This document shows, piece by piece, positions 49,465-62,172 of a DNA stretch of 64,000 nucleotides (the first letter of the stretch is position 1; each line of letters begins with the position of its first letter). The stretch is taken from positions 3,534,371-3,598,370 of the forward strand of contig VXAI01000020.1 of NCBI GenBank assembly GCA_013399305.1, written 5' to 3'. This DNA comes from Rostratula benghalensis. Taxonomy: Eukaryota; Chordata; Aves; Charadriiformes; Rostratulidae. The notes under the pieces were generated by a model. The model made no database searches. It saw only the letters and a list, made by a program, of their open reading frames with translations, and had not been told where the DNA came from. Made by a program: the position numbers and the translations under genes.

Positions 49465-52400
49465 AATGGAAAAAATGGAAAAGTCTGGGATGCTGGTTGT
49501 GCTGGAGAGCTTTTGATGATACTGGAAACTGAAAATCTCTATTGAGAAAATTTCTGACACCTTCTGGCTAAATCTGATCATGTCTAACACAGACAATGAC
49601 ACCCATATAAGCCGTCAGCAACTGTAGTTTAAATTGTTGTAAGAGTTCACACTGTTCCAATAATCCATAGAGAACTTTATATGACAGAATTTTATATCAG
49701 TTTTGTATTTAAGTAAAGACAGTACATACCAGAATAAAGCTGTTCATGCCAGCTCTCAGGGTTATAAAGCCGTTCAAAAAAGGTTTTTAAATTAGGGTTA
49801 TGGTTTTGTGGTACACTTCATGATAGTTTTAATTACATGCACACACTGTTGGTGTTTTGGTTTTTTTTTTTCTTTTTTCAAAATAGGCTTTTATCACTGA
49901 ATAAACAGCACCAGGCATTTTCTGCACATGAATCAGGGTAATAAATTCAAGGCATGTATTTCCCACAGTTGCACAAAAAGTACTGTAAGGTCATATGATT
50001 AAAGACTATCATAAATCATCTGTTGAACAGGCAACTTCAATTATGGCATTTCTTAACTTCCTAGTATTAAATTAAAAGTTCTAATGTACTCATAAAGTAG
50101 CTTCTTCTGTGCACTTATTTCTTACTTTAGCTTTCTTTTTGTTTGGTTTACTTTATTATGTAGTCAAAATGAATCTAGTTTGCCTAATTAGAATATATAC
50201 AAGCCTATATCATCTTCAGAAATGGAGAATTTTCAGTTTAAATGAGCATTAATTAAGAGCAAATGGGACTGAGTACTTAGAATAGTGACAGCTCTGTATT
50301 TTAAACTGTTGGGATGCAGTTGTTTGGTTATAGAGAACAAGAAAAGAAAGCTGGAAAGATGCTGTTAAAGGCATACTTACCGAGAATTTTACTTTTATCT
50401 CAAAGATCAAAGGAACCCATGATCTTCAGCAAAAATTCACATTGAAAGTGATGAAATTATAATGCACATTGCAGATGATAAGCGAAGTAATTGTTTAGCA
50501 ATTTGTGGGAAGGTAGAGAGCTTTAATAAGAGAGCAAATGAAGACATGAAGTAGCCCAACCACTACGTTCAGTCTGTCAGAGGCTATGTCTTAAAAAGCA
50601 GAAGGGTAAAAACTATTAGATATATTCTTCAACCGAAACCTTATTCATATCAAAAATCAGGATGTACCATTGCATAATTGGCACAACTGAGGACATCTAA
50701 TCTGACTAATGTCTCTGTAATTGGTACAGACTATAAAAACAAAGGGATGGAGAATACAATTAGTATAATGAGCTAGACTGTTCAACCCTGACTCTTGGCA
50801 GGAACTTACCCAAATATTTCTACTCTGTACTCTCTCAGAAATAATTAATGCAGAATGGTATGTCTTCCTTCTTAACAAAATAGCTTGGCCATTCTAATAA
50901 TTATTATACAGGTTAGTCAAGAATGTCCATACATAGAAGAAAGGATCAACGGTCTTTGCATTTGCTCACATTTTATCCTACATGAAACTGGAATGAGAAA
51001 GTGCTGTAAAGGGGCCAATATGCCTCTTTCCTGCACAACATTGTAGCATAAATGGAGAAAATAAAAGAACTTAAAATCATCCTAAAATGCACAGAGGTTT
51101 AAGGCAGGAAAGCTTTCTAAAAGCATGTCTCCTGTACCTGTGCTAAAAAAAGGTTTAAAGTAAATAAATAAATCCAGGGCTCTACATTACAAACATAAAT
51201 GGTATACTTCTATTGACTCAGAGGGTTGTTCCTACTTATGCCAAAAGTTAATTTGTGATCAAAGCATCATTCAGAGTTTTGATCACCCACTGTTGCATGA
51301 AGAAATAGAGTTTAAAGACTAAATTCATTTTCCCTGTGCATTGATTTGTGTGTAGTTCTGCAACTCTGAAGTATTCGGGGGTAGCTCATACCAGCATGAG
51401 TTTCTTCACTTTACAGGACTTAATATTATACCCTAGAAGTTCAGAGGCAAGTTGAATGACTGAGTCTTAACAGTGGCTACTGTCCTCACAGTAGGAATAC
51501 ACATATTATTCCTAAACTGCTCTCACCAGTTAATAATTTTGTTTGTGGTTTGCTTCAAACGAGCTGTTTAAAATTCTGTAATTAATTCAGTGTACACGGC
51601 AAAAATGACAGATGGTTATGATAAACGAACTTAATGCCTTGTGGAAACAAGTCAAACCATAATCAGTAGCAGATGTTTTCTACAAAACCAGATTGTTTGT
51701 ATGTGTATGTGTGTATGTACATGCTCCATATATATATACATGCATATAGTCAGAATATGGATTTATATATGTGTGTTTATGTGAATGTCTATCTATATCC
51801 ATAAATGTTACTTGAACACTTCCCCCACATGGGCAATATTTGTGATGTTTCTAGTGCAGTAATGAACATGTTTATTCCTGTAGATGTACAAAAGAATTCT
51901 ATCAAAGCCAAATCCTTCAATTCTTGCATTTTAGACATAGTTTACAAAGGTATCACTTTTGGTGACTAGTTTATAAGGTAGAAATACATGGTTGTAGCTG
52001 TCAAGACAAAAAAATCAAAGCAAGGATTTTAAAAACTTTTAGAGTTGCAGTAGTATTATACAAAATGTTGATTGTATCATTTATTAGAAATTTCAGAAAA
52101 GCAGTTACTAGAAGACACTAGTGAAATCAAGCTGAAGTTTAACAGCAGCCAGAATAGCTCTTAGCTTATGACTGGATGTAGTGTCAGTGGGGCTACAGTA
52201 TCACCGGCAGTCATTGTTTTTCAACAATATCAAATGTTGAACAAAACAGATACTTCAGAGCATATATAAATACACATTTTTAAATCTAAGCATCATAATC
52301 TCACAAATCAAACTTGACAGGTAAAACACAGCTCAGGAGGGACTGGGCACTTCATGACATTTTTTTCTACATCAGACTGCAATTTCCAGTTGTAGTAATC

Positions 52401-53457
52401 TCTTATTCCCTGTTGTATTCTGACCAACTCGTTCCATTTCATGGGGATGCCATGACTGACACAGTCATTGGTATATCCTTGGGACCAGCTAAGCGTGTCA
52501 CGAAAAAGCAACACAAGTATTCAGGGATTAGTGATTTCAGCTGTAGACTTTGGCTGACTCTGAAAGGCTGAGAACCTGAACTGGATATACACCCTGGACA
52601 AGACCCAGCTCTATATCCATTTAATACCAGCATGTATGCCAGTCCTTCTGTTCACAGACCCCTTATCTTTGCAGAAAAGAGTTGGACTGAAGTCAAAGTA
52701 TACTCTGAGAAGGTTCCTGGCTTGGAAGATCAGAAATCAGGATTCCAGAGGTATGTAGAGCCTGGCTGTACTTTGCAAACCCTAGGTGTTCTGAACTGAT
52801 GTGATTTCCTCTGCAACTCCAGGCTCTGTCAGCTCAGTCGGGGTTCACTACTGCCTAAAAAAATCTTTTCATCCACATACGTTGACACTGAATACCTATT
52901 TGTGCTGTTGGAGAGAAGAAAACAGAAATGAATGAATTAATTTCTGACACTTCTAAATCTGAAGAACTCACATGAGCTACAGATAGAATGCAATGTACCA
53001 GAAAAAAAAAAAAAAAATCAGGTGGGAAGTATTTGTCAAAAATTCTTTTGAGGATCACAACACTGTATGTAAGCAATTAACCATTTAAAAGTAATTGCCC
53101 AATATGTGAGTTAAAATGGTTAAATGGTAAGGCTCTTCAGGTATTTTGGATTACAGACATATTTATTTATTTATCACGGGAAAGCTCTTACTTCAGAGAC
53201 TAAGAATTTTATTTTATTTTTTAGTATATTCATATTGATACAGTGCTGTATGTGTATGGTTTCCTTGCTTTCAGATTTTATTGTCTTGGGCACAATCATT
53301 CCTAGGATGTGCTAAGTAATCAAACCCTCAAGGAACTGAGGAGGGTTAAGCAATTCTTAACTTATTTAGTGTCCTAAGATAAAAGCTCACTTTTATAGAG
53401 AAATAGTGTGTAAGACAACAGTGTGGCTACAAATCCAATACTTTATTTAGGATCTAG

Positions 53458-53529
53458 AAGTAGAACTAGAAGTAGGGTTGCACATACAATAAGATGGAGA
53501 AGTAGAAGTAAGGTTGCACAAACAATAAG
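53458..53529. repeat. 36-base tandem duplication (two copies)
   Basis: The units 53458-53493 and 53494-53529 share TAGAAGTA(G/A)GGTTGCACA and (T/A)ACAATAAG with few differences; the first part of the unit has diverged more. Confidence 0.9.
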
Positions 53530-56500
53530 TGCATCTGCAGTAAACTAACAGGAATTGTTGTCTGACTTCAAAGAGAAATTTAATGATAATACTCAAAATC
53601 AAGAGCTGAAAAATCACAGAATTATTGCTATAAATCAGTAGAGGAGTTGGGATGCTGAATACTGAGAACTTATTGTCTCTGAGCCTACATAACCAGCTCC
53701 TTCTGGCTCTTAGGCTAATCATTAGACCAAACATTATGCTATTTCATGATGTGGATCCTATCTTGATTTCTAGCTTAGTTTTTGTCATGCAAAAGATTCT
53801 GCAAGGCTTGAAGCAATCTCACTGAAATGAATAACTCATTTGAAAGTGAATGGAATAGAGACCTGTCTTGGAAATGTTCAAAGATTTCAGAAGACTACAT
53901 TAAAGTACCTGCACAAAGGGTCCTCCCAATTGTAGTAGAGCTTTTACAAGCACGTAGTCCCTCCAGATGGAATCTATTAGAGACAAGGAGATTTGAATCA
54001 GAGATATAATAATTTTTTCTAGAGACCTTCTGTTGTAAACAGACAATACTGACAAAAGTAACAGTAACCCAGATGTGTGAATACCTATCAGTAAATCTCA
54101 CAGGCATTCGATGGTGAGACTGGATGAGAACTCAAGTCCTGCCTCCAAAACATTTTATAAATCCCCTGTTTTATAGGTTGAGTTCATTGTAAAAACACAC
54201 ATTCTGATTCTGTACTGTACTTTGTACAGGCTGTGGTCCAATATAAAAAGCAAAACAAAGCAAAAAAGAGAATCACACTGTAACACTATATAGTAAAAAG
54301 TGGGACTAATACCACGAAATAAGATGCATCATCAATTAAAAAAATATATCATATTTTAAAGTCTTTAAACTTGTAATCTGCAAGTTGCTTCATGAAGATA
54401 TTTAAACTGTCTGCTTCTAAAATTACAGAAATATGCTGTTCTATCTCAGTACTTCTCAGAGAAATTACCTGCATCACATGCTTCTGGGGAATCCTACTTT
54501 CTCTTCCCTCAACTTTTGAGACCCCAATACTCGGCATATGATGAGAGGTGAAACTCAGGTAGGGTACGTAGTGGGTCTGGCATATAGCAGATAAGGAGTG
54601 TGAGATGGGAACTGGTGTATTGATACACACCATCAGTGGTTAAGAGTTGACAGACACCTGTTTACCCGATGGCCCTCCTGAGTTTGCATCAGCTGAGTTG
54701 CCTGCAAGAGGAAGACAGATGAACTATTAGAGAACGGGTGCTGACTCAAGTCTTCTGCAAATGAGAATTGGCTGTCGTCATTGCAATATACTGCTAAAAT
54801 TTATATCTTAGGGGCAGTTCTAAAAGGGAATCATCTAGTGCTTCACTTGCATAACTTAGTGCAAATCTACTTATTACTTTGTCACTGTTCTTTTTTTTTT
54901 TTTTTAGGTGTAGCTGTTGGCTAATCACATTATCATTTTATCATTTAAATTTGTTACTGCTACTATGGCTACTAGTATTATTAATGCTTCTGCTACTGAT
55001 AATCTGGATTTTCTGATCACATTCTTGTAGACAGCATTTTTTATTATCAGGATAATTATTGTGCTCTGAAACAGTATCTTTCATTGAGACAATAGATTTT
55101 TTATTTGATTAATATGGGTTTCCGTTTAAAAATTGTGCAAACTACATCATATTATTATTAAAATGTCAGTTTCAGATGGTGCTAATCATAAGTGTGACAT
55201 TCTGATATAGAATCAGAGTAATATAGAATAGCTGTTAGAATGTATTAGAATACAGAGAAAATGAATGAAATTTGAAGGAAAAAAATATTTTTTTGAATAT
55301 TTATGCCTCTATGAATTTTGGTTTTTCTCAATGTTGGAATCTTTTCATTCTTCAGAGACATTAAGTTGGAGATTGCAACAAAGTTTAAAAAATACCAATT
55401 GGAGCATAAAAAATTAAAAATACAAGAAATTAGAAGGCAAGAATTTTTTTATTTGGAGGACTGGAAACCCCTTACCAAGATTTTCTTCCTTTCTCATTAT
55501 ATGCCTTTTCTAAGAATGTTACAAGAAGTAGGTAATGCATCAGTACCAGAATGCTCTTTTTTTTAAAAAGCTTTTCAGAGTGTCCTCTAGAATTTACCCT
55601 CCAGGACAAAAAATCCTCTCTTGAGTAAAGAGAATTTTAGCACTCCTGGATGGCAGTTTCTCCTTGCCTTTGAATTGTTATTATCTAAATGATAAAGCTC
55701 ACATTTTAGGTTTTTACGTAAATGACTTTTAATAAAATTACTTCAGCTGAGGCATAATGATTTAAGTCTGAACTTACCTTCTGTCCTAAGATTTTTGATG
55801 TCAAAAATGGAATCATTATCAATATAACCCAGACGGCTCAAATTCATTTTGCATTGTCAATTGAGCAAACAGATGAAAGTTCATACTAGAAAATCTGCAA
55901 ATTATAAAGGTATATACATATACAAATCCTCACATATAATGTGTATGGATGTATATCTATATGTAACTGAGTTCATATTTTTCTGCTCTTTAAAATATAA
56001 TGACCCAACAGGTGGGATATCCTTGAAAATTAGTTACCAGGAAAAGTCTATGAAAAGAAACCTTAAGCTTGGACCCAGTAGAAGCATACTAAGGATTAAT
56101 TTTAATTTTAAATTTTAAAAATGAATGCAGTGGGCTTTACTTGACAGAAGATTCCACTTCTAGTGAAAGCCCTTTAACTTGGGCAGAAAGAAGAGAGCGA
56201 ATGTCATAAACCCACATGCAGTGACTATAGATACTGTATAAGCCAGAGGGAAAAATGAAGTTCATTACTGTTATGATTTGTCGTCCAGTGGCCCTTAATT
56301 CCTACAAGTGCTAAAAGGCAGTAGCATGTTACAGTGCCATAGGTTGATCAAAGTTTGTAATCCAACTACTGTCTCTATGAGAGACCAAGAGAACAAAAAA
56401 AAGGCCTATGATATGCAAATACAGTATTGCCAACCTGGAAAACAGTGACAACATTATTCTTGCTGTTGGAATGTCCCTTATACTACGTGACTGTTTTCTC

Positions 56501-56851
56501 ATTTGGTTCCTAGGCTTTTTCACAGTTTGACATTTCTTACAGTACATAATCCTTGCAAAAAGCTTCAGTGCTTACAGTACAATAACAAGCAGCAGCAAGG
56601 CTTTTCTACATATTCCTCCCAGTTATTTTCCTTAGCATGTGATCAGGCTTTGAAAAATATGTTGTTTTGTAGCTGGTTTTGTCACATAAGCTTCTGCATT
56701 TAGAAATAGTTGTGTGAGCAGCAGGAGAATTTGTTCTCTGGCTTGGTCTCTGATTAGATTCAACTCTCAAGGCAGAGTTTCTCTCTGGATGTTACTGCGT
56801 GGGTTAAGATTTCTGAAAGAACGGATTATTGGTTGTGATGATCTGTTCCAG

Positions 56852-56978
56852 ATCTGGTATATGTGTTGACAAAACAAATGACACTGGGTGCTTATTTGAG
56901 CTTCCTGCCACTGAAACCACTATAGCTGGCAAACTGGAGCCAGAATACTATACTGGCGTGAAAAAAAGGAAGCAGAAG
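56852..56978 (+). other. Candidate exon with splice-like borders
   Basis: AG at 56850-56851 (ATCTGTTCCAG) and AAG/GTGAAT at 56979 bound 127 bases that are open in one frame. The piece includes DKTNDTGCLFELPATETT and EPEYYTGVKKRKQK, a fairly protein-like mix, but no family is recognised. The pyrimidine tract before the acceptor is weak. Chance is the main alternative. Confidence 0.12.
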
Positions 56979-57122
56979 GTGAATTTGTCTAGAAATTATT
57001 TTATACTGCAATCAAGAGATACTATTCAACACTGTATATACATATATAACTAAATGACTTGAAATCCTCCATTGCTGGTAATTCAGGAATTCACAATATC
57101 AAGAAATAAGCTCTAATTAAAA

Positions 57123-57297
57123 GGAAAAAAAACCCCACAAAACCCCCACAGCTAACAAGCCCGCCCTGCCCCCCAAAAAAACCCACAAGCCCCAATCCCA
57201 AACAAACAACAAAATCCCCTAATAAACTGACAAAAAAACCCCAAACAAACTCTCCCCAAATCCTCAAAATAAAACAAAACAAACAAAAACCCCCCAT
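57123..57297. repeat. A/C-rich, strand-asymmetric low-complexity block with quadruplex potential
   Basis: About 175 bases in which the + strand is nearly all A and C, with very few G or T. Six C-runs of three or more occur within 57160-57199 (starting at 57160, 57164, 57169, 57182, 57190 and 57197), separated by loops of 1 to 7 bases. The minus strand therefore fits the usual G3+N1-7 quadruplex pattern, and the + strand could form an i-motif. The G/F/W-rich minus frame (68 codons) through it is repeat-driven. Confidence 0.85.
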
Positions 57298-58627
57298 CTG
57301 AACTGATAGCTACTTAATTCTGGAAGCTTTTTTCTGTAACAAATTAGCTAACAATTAAGCATTTCTGTACAGTTAGAAACAGCATCTTCATCACTAACAT
57401 GACAGTAGCTTCAGCTTCTTTCACTCAGTGTTAAAACCTCCTCCTCCCAAACCCTTAATCTCAAACAGCCAGAAGAACATTTTAGTCTAAGTAGCAAATG
57501 AATTGAAACATTAGGGGATGCAAGTCAATGACATGCCAGATAAAGCTCAATGTTTGGCAATGAAAGTCTTTCATTTTGAGAAATTTAAAGGGTACACTTG
57601 ATGCAAAATAAAGCATGTCTCTTTTAACAGCATGTACATATGGTGGTGTATTTACTTGTGCAAAGGATTTTATCTTAAATTCCATTGCGATCCAACTGCC
57701 TTGCAAAAGAACCATATTTTAAAAAGCCACATTTCCTGCTGCTTTTATTGCTGTGTGCCTATGAGAACCACAGTGTGCATATTGTTAGTAGTTTCTCCAC
57801 ACAACATTAAATTAAAGTCTTACACAAAGTATCAGGGAAAACTGTGATACCCTTTCTCCTTCTTAACAAAATGCCAGGTAAATTTCTTACCTCCTTACCC
57901 TCTCTCCACAGCTGCTGATTACAAACATACACTGTTTTCTCAGGTCTGAAAAACATTACTGAGGAAAAAAAACCCTCATATAATTACTCTCATCTGAAGC
58001 ACCTATAAATCTGTAAATCCCACTTCAATAATCTCTAATCTTTTGCAGCCAAGATGTAATTGATGCAAAATTTCAATCAACTCCCTGCCTTTTTGGTTTT
58101 TTGGTGGGAAAGTGAAATCTGAAAAGCACAATGCATGCTATTAATGTAATGTCAGCCTGACAGCCTACATTCCAAACCATCAGTCCTAGTCCTGGCACTA
58201 AGCTGTGTGCTCTTTGGACATGCTGAGTGACTGTATCTTCCATTTACTTTAGTTAAATAGCTTAGATTCAAGCCAGAGCATCTAAAAATATGAGGCTCAA
58301 CGCCACAAAAAGTCAAGGGAGTCAGGTAGTTGCTGCCTGAGGGTGATTCAAAGTTGCCTGAACTGAAATAGTATTCACAGTCTACAGAGGATTAGAAGAC
58401 AAACTGTGCAAAATAAATTCTACTTCCCTGTTAGTGACAGAGGCTTCACTGTCTTCCTGTTTCAGTTGTTAAACCTCTGTTTGATGTTAGATAACATCTA
58501 CACAGCCAGTTCAGGTTCTCTGGGCAAGAAAGCTCACCTTCAGACAGAAAAAAAAACCCAACAAAACCTCACAACATGCTCACTGTTCCAAGCACTCTGA
58601 TACTGTTAGAGCAAGAGAAAAATCACA
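57298..58627. other. Unique non-coding sequence
   Basis: No gene or repeat family was recognised; frames are 77 codons or fewer. Confidence 0.55.
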
Positions 58628-58728
58628 GCTGTTCTCTGCCCAGCCTGTGTTTGTGCTTGGCATTGCCTCGACCCAAATGCAGGACCTTGCACTTGGCCTT
58701 GAACTATATGAAATTTGCATGGGCAAAA
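58628..58728 (-). mobile_element. CR1 LINE, short internal fragment
   Basis: The + strand reads GTTCTCTGCCCAGCCTGTGT, TGTGCTTGGCATTGCCTCGA, CCCAAATGCAGGACCTTGCA and CTTGGCCTTGAA, followed by a decayed ATGAAATTTGCATGGGC. This is the complement of the CR1 region just after motif C (family protein words such as KCxVLHLG). It is truncated on both sides and lacks a CR1 3' end, so flanking deletion or a chopped copy is likely. The GC content exceeds its neighbours. Confidence 0.85.
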
Positions 58729-61700
58729 TGCAGCAGTAGTAGTCATCTGAACAAAGTTTAGCTCCAATATACAACATAAAGTGGATGTACATAAATGCTT
58801 TATAAAGCATGAAAATAAAAGGACAGTTTTTCTGCCCCAAAGCTTATCCTCAAATAAAGTGCCTTTGCAGCAAGCTGCAAACTAAAGCTTCACATTAAAA
58901 GTAGATCTGGCCTTTTGCTTCCATTCTAGTTGGAAGACAAATGATGCTTCAAGCTTAAAGCCAGTATGTCCTAACCGAGTAATGAAAATTTAGAATTTAA
59001 ACAATAAAGAATGCATCTACATCTTATTAATGGCGTCCCTTGACAGGTATTTCTATAATCCTGGGGGTTATTTTTGCCTGAATACATGTCAGTTAACTGA
59101 CTGGCTAGTCAACTAATCGAACACCAGATGAGTTCTTCCCTTTGTGAAGTAATATTTTAAATGAATAGTAGATTGATAAGACAGTAAAAAAATTTTATTA
59201 CCATCATGCTAGTAATTCAGTAGTATGCTCATTTCTACTGTGTTTTGGGAGCAACTGCTAGAAGAAATGGTACAGAACTGAAGTTCAGAATCAGATTCTT
59301 CCAGCTACAGCTATATCCCAGGGCAATCTTAAGGTGAGCAGAACACAGTCAATATGCTTATTGGACATGCTTATTATTTCACTACTTGCTTCTTTATTTA
59401 AGATCTATTTATTTTAAAAGGTCAATTTTAGCTAATCTTTAAGCTTTACAATTTCCAAAATCAAATCCACAAAAATATCTGTTTGATGTGGATCATTTTT
59501 TTTTCTCCTGCCCCCCAGATTTAGATAAGACATATGAAAGTGGGTCTTCCATTACACATCCACAGGTAGAGGATTTTTTTTTATCAGTTTCTGACTTCTG
59601 GTTGACCCTTGTGTTTCTTTTAGAAAGCTATGCAGCTTTCATTAAAGACCGATGCTGAAAAAGAATGCAACAAATTTATTAGTAAGATTTTTAGATTATT
59701 TACTTTAAAATGTTAATTTCATATGCCATCTGAACCTCACCAGGTAGGGTACATTCTTGGATTTGAAAGCATGCAAATCTTTTTCTGGTATCACTCTTGA
59801 TTTTTTTTTCATTTAATGTGCTCCTCTTTAGACCAGACAGATGCTTTTATCAGGTGTTGTACTTGCTTTTAACAAAGCTCTCTTCCAGTTGTGGTGACTG
59901 GTAGCTCAACACAGTGGTAAAAAAATGTTAAATGCAATACAGTCTTCCCTGCATATGCAAAATCCTGGTAGATAAACTAAGTGGCTTGCCTGACTGTACT
60001 AAAAAAAAAAATGGAGTGCTGTAGAGTATATGGTTCAGTGGTCCTTTCTTGAAACCATGGATCAGACATACTACAAAAGTCATGACATACCAAAGCCTTC
60101 TAACTGCAATTTACTATGAGTCACCATTAGCAGTTGTCTTGGGCAAAATGGCACTGACTTGTGTCATCAAAAATGTACCATGGTAAATTATGTACTTATT
60201 CAGATCAATAATTAGCTCACATTAATGCAGTGTGCATTTTGGATTTTGTAGCAAAGGTTATTCAAGGCAGCAAATCTGAAAGGGATGTTTCTTTTTATTA
60301 GTCCTTCTGGCATGTTGTATTTTATTAAATTAGCTCAATAAAACTAATACCACCATAAAACTTGCATACTGTATCATGTGCCCGTAATTTAAAGAACCAG
60401 TGGCAGATGCAAGGTTTCAAAAGGAGTCCTGTGGTACAACCTCTAGAGAATTGTACTCAGATATCAATGATAGACCAACAGTTATTACTTTAGGATAAAA
60501 GAGCTTTGATGATTTCCCTAGACGTTGCTTACAGTATGTAAATGTGCTGTGCATCTGCCCAGAAACTAGTCTCTGCTACCCCAAATTTCAGTGCCAATGA
60601 GAATGAAAATTGTTTGACCATCAGTTCTGAGGGGGACAAACCACTTTCAATATCCATTAGAGACAGTATACCAGACCTCTAGAGGCACTAAACTTCCACA
60701 GAGTTATCCTTTGAGAATATTCATACTCTCTGAATATTGTTTATTTCAGCACCTGCTTTTATGTATCCTAAATAACTGCATATTACTTCTGGAAGTAGTC
60801 CCAGGACTACAGTCATCCCATGTTCTTTGCCTTCTAGTCAACGAGTAAATTACATTACAGTGGGAACTTCTTATAGATGCGTTCATTTATTTGATAAGTC
60901 TTGGCACAATAATCATCTTCAAAATCAAAAACATGTAATCATGCTATTGCATGATTCATTGGCTAACAGAGGCACTATCCACACCTACATTATACAAGGT
61001 ACTTCTCTGAATATGCCAAATAATGCTAGATTTCCTGGCCTTCTTCCTATTTCAAAGACAAGACATAGCTGAGACTCTTAATTCTTCTTAAAAATAAAAC
61101 GTAAAGTTCTTTAGAAGTAAAATATAGGCCTTCGTCATGAACATTAGCTATAGTTTTGCATCATCATTTATATAAAATCTCAAATCAAAGAGCTGACTGA
61201 ACAAAACAAGTTATTTTAACATTCTAATTTCTTTCTTAGCTTCAGTGTTCACCTTTATGAGATTCATTTTCTTAGTATGAGCACAAAATTTTAACTTCAG
61301 GAGGTTTTATATTTAATAGTATGTTCTTACATTGTGTTATTGAAAAATGCACGCATTTTTTCAGTCACTTTGGAGATCTGGAACTCTTCTTTCTACAAAA
61401 CCACTTTGGCATATATAGAAAATTGAATTTGTGCACACAACTACTGTGCTATAGTACCACCCTGACCTTATCTGAGTAGCTAAAAGCATGAGACATCCCT
61501 GAAAAGACATTATTTACATAATTAATCTTTTCTTATCTACAGGCAGTTACAGCTTAGGAAGGACAATTTGGAGTCCTCGTGGAGAGTTCTCCAAAACCGC
61601 AACCTCAATTGTCAAGAAGGCTATAATAGAGTTAGTGAATGCACAGAGAAAAGTAGATAAAAAAGCCAAAGGATGGAGTGCACATTCATGAAGAAGAGAA

Positions 61701-62113
61701 AAAATATTGGAATCATCAGTTTGAAGGGAGAGGATGTGCTCAAAATCATGAAGGCAGAGTATGGAAGAATAATACTGTTCACAGAATCCTGCTATAATAA
61801 CAGGTAGTTGCTGAAACTAGTAGGAGTTTGTCTTGAGTAATAACTGTCTTATTATCTTACATTTTCTAAAGCTGGGGTTTTTTTTCTGTATTATTTTATC
61901 TTTGGAAGGTGTCATCTGGGGAGAAAAAATATCAAAACATCTGAGGACAAAATAAGACATTATTAGAAGTCATTTAAATGAAAAGAAATAATTCTCTGAA
62001 TACTTTAGTGATAGGGAGGAGTGTGAAAACTACAGATCTTTAACAACATCTAAGACTCAGATGTAATTGAGGACAGAATGACACACATATAGCTGATTCT
62101 ACCTCAGGACAAA
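58729..62113. other. Unique AT-rich non-coding sequence
   Basis: No gene was recognised. A direct repeat, ATGCTTATTGGAC then ATGCTTATTA, is at 59354-59376. The candidate exon at 61543-61803 is described separately. Confidence 0.55.
61543..61803 (+). other. Candidate exon or pseudo-exon, one in-frame stop
   Basis: A pyrimidine-rich acceptor (AATCTTTTCTTATCTACAG) ends at 61542, and an ACAG/GTAGTT donor begins at 61804. From 61544, one frame reads QLQLRKDNLESSWRVLQNRN and on to a TAA at 61658-61660. The same frame then reads KSQRMECTFMKKRKNIGIIS and on to the donor. Apart from that single stop, 86 codons stay open. No family is recognised. It may be a chance frame, a non-coding RNA exon or a decayed coding exon. 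Confidence 0.15.
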
Positions 62114-62172
62114 GGAACAAGCTGAATGACCTCCTGAGGCTTTATCCAGACCCATTATTCCGTGATTCCCTA
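62114..62172 (+). mobile_element. CR1 LINE, extreme 3' tail
   Basis: GCTGAATGACCTCCTGAGGC, then TTTATCCAGACCCATTATTC and CGTGATTCC, follow the CR1 3' terminus (family form GATGACCTCCTGAGGTCCCTTCCA...ATTCTGTGATTC). Only about 60 bases can be recognised; anything further upstream is too diverged or absent. Confidence 0.7.

Larger units (their letters stand above)
49465..57122. other. Unique AT-rich non-coding sequence (7.7 kb)
   Basis: No gene was recognised. It includes TA/TG-rich DNA at 51700-51790, a 9-base inverted repeat at 51255-51286 (GTGATCAAA ... TTTGATCAC), an A-run at 53002-53017, a 36-base tandem duplication at 53458-53529, a T-run at 54891-54905 and a candidate exon at 56852-56978. 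The minus-strand frame 52308-52514 (68 codons) has ordinary composition but no recognisable family. Confidence 0.55.

Noticed and set aside
52308..52514. 68-codon minus frame with protein-like composition
   Set aside because: No convincing splice sites and no recognised family; other frames are also open there.
57091..57297. 68-codon glycine- and phenylalanine-rich minus frame
   Set aside because: It comes from the A/C-rich low-complexity block.
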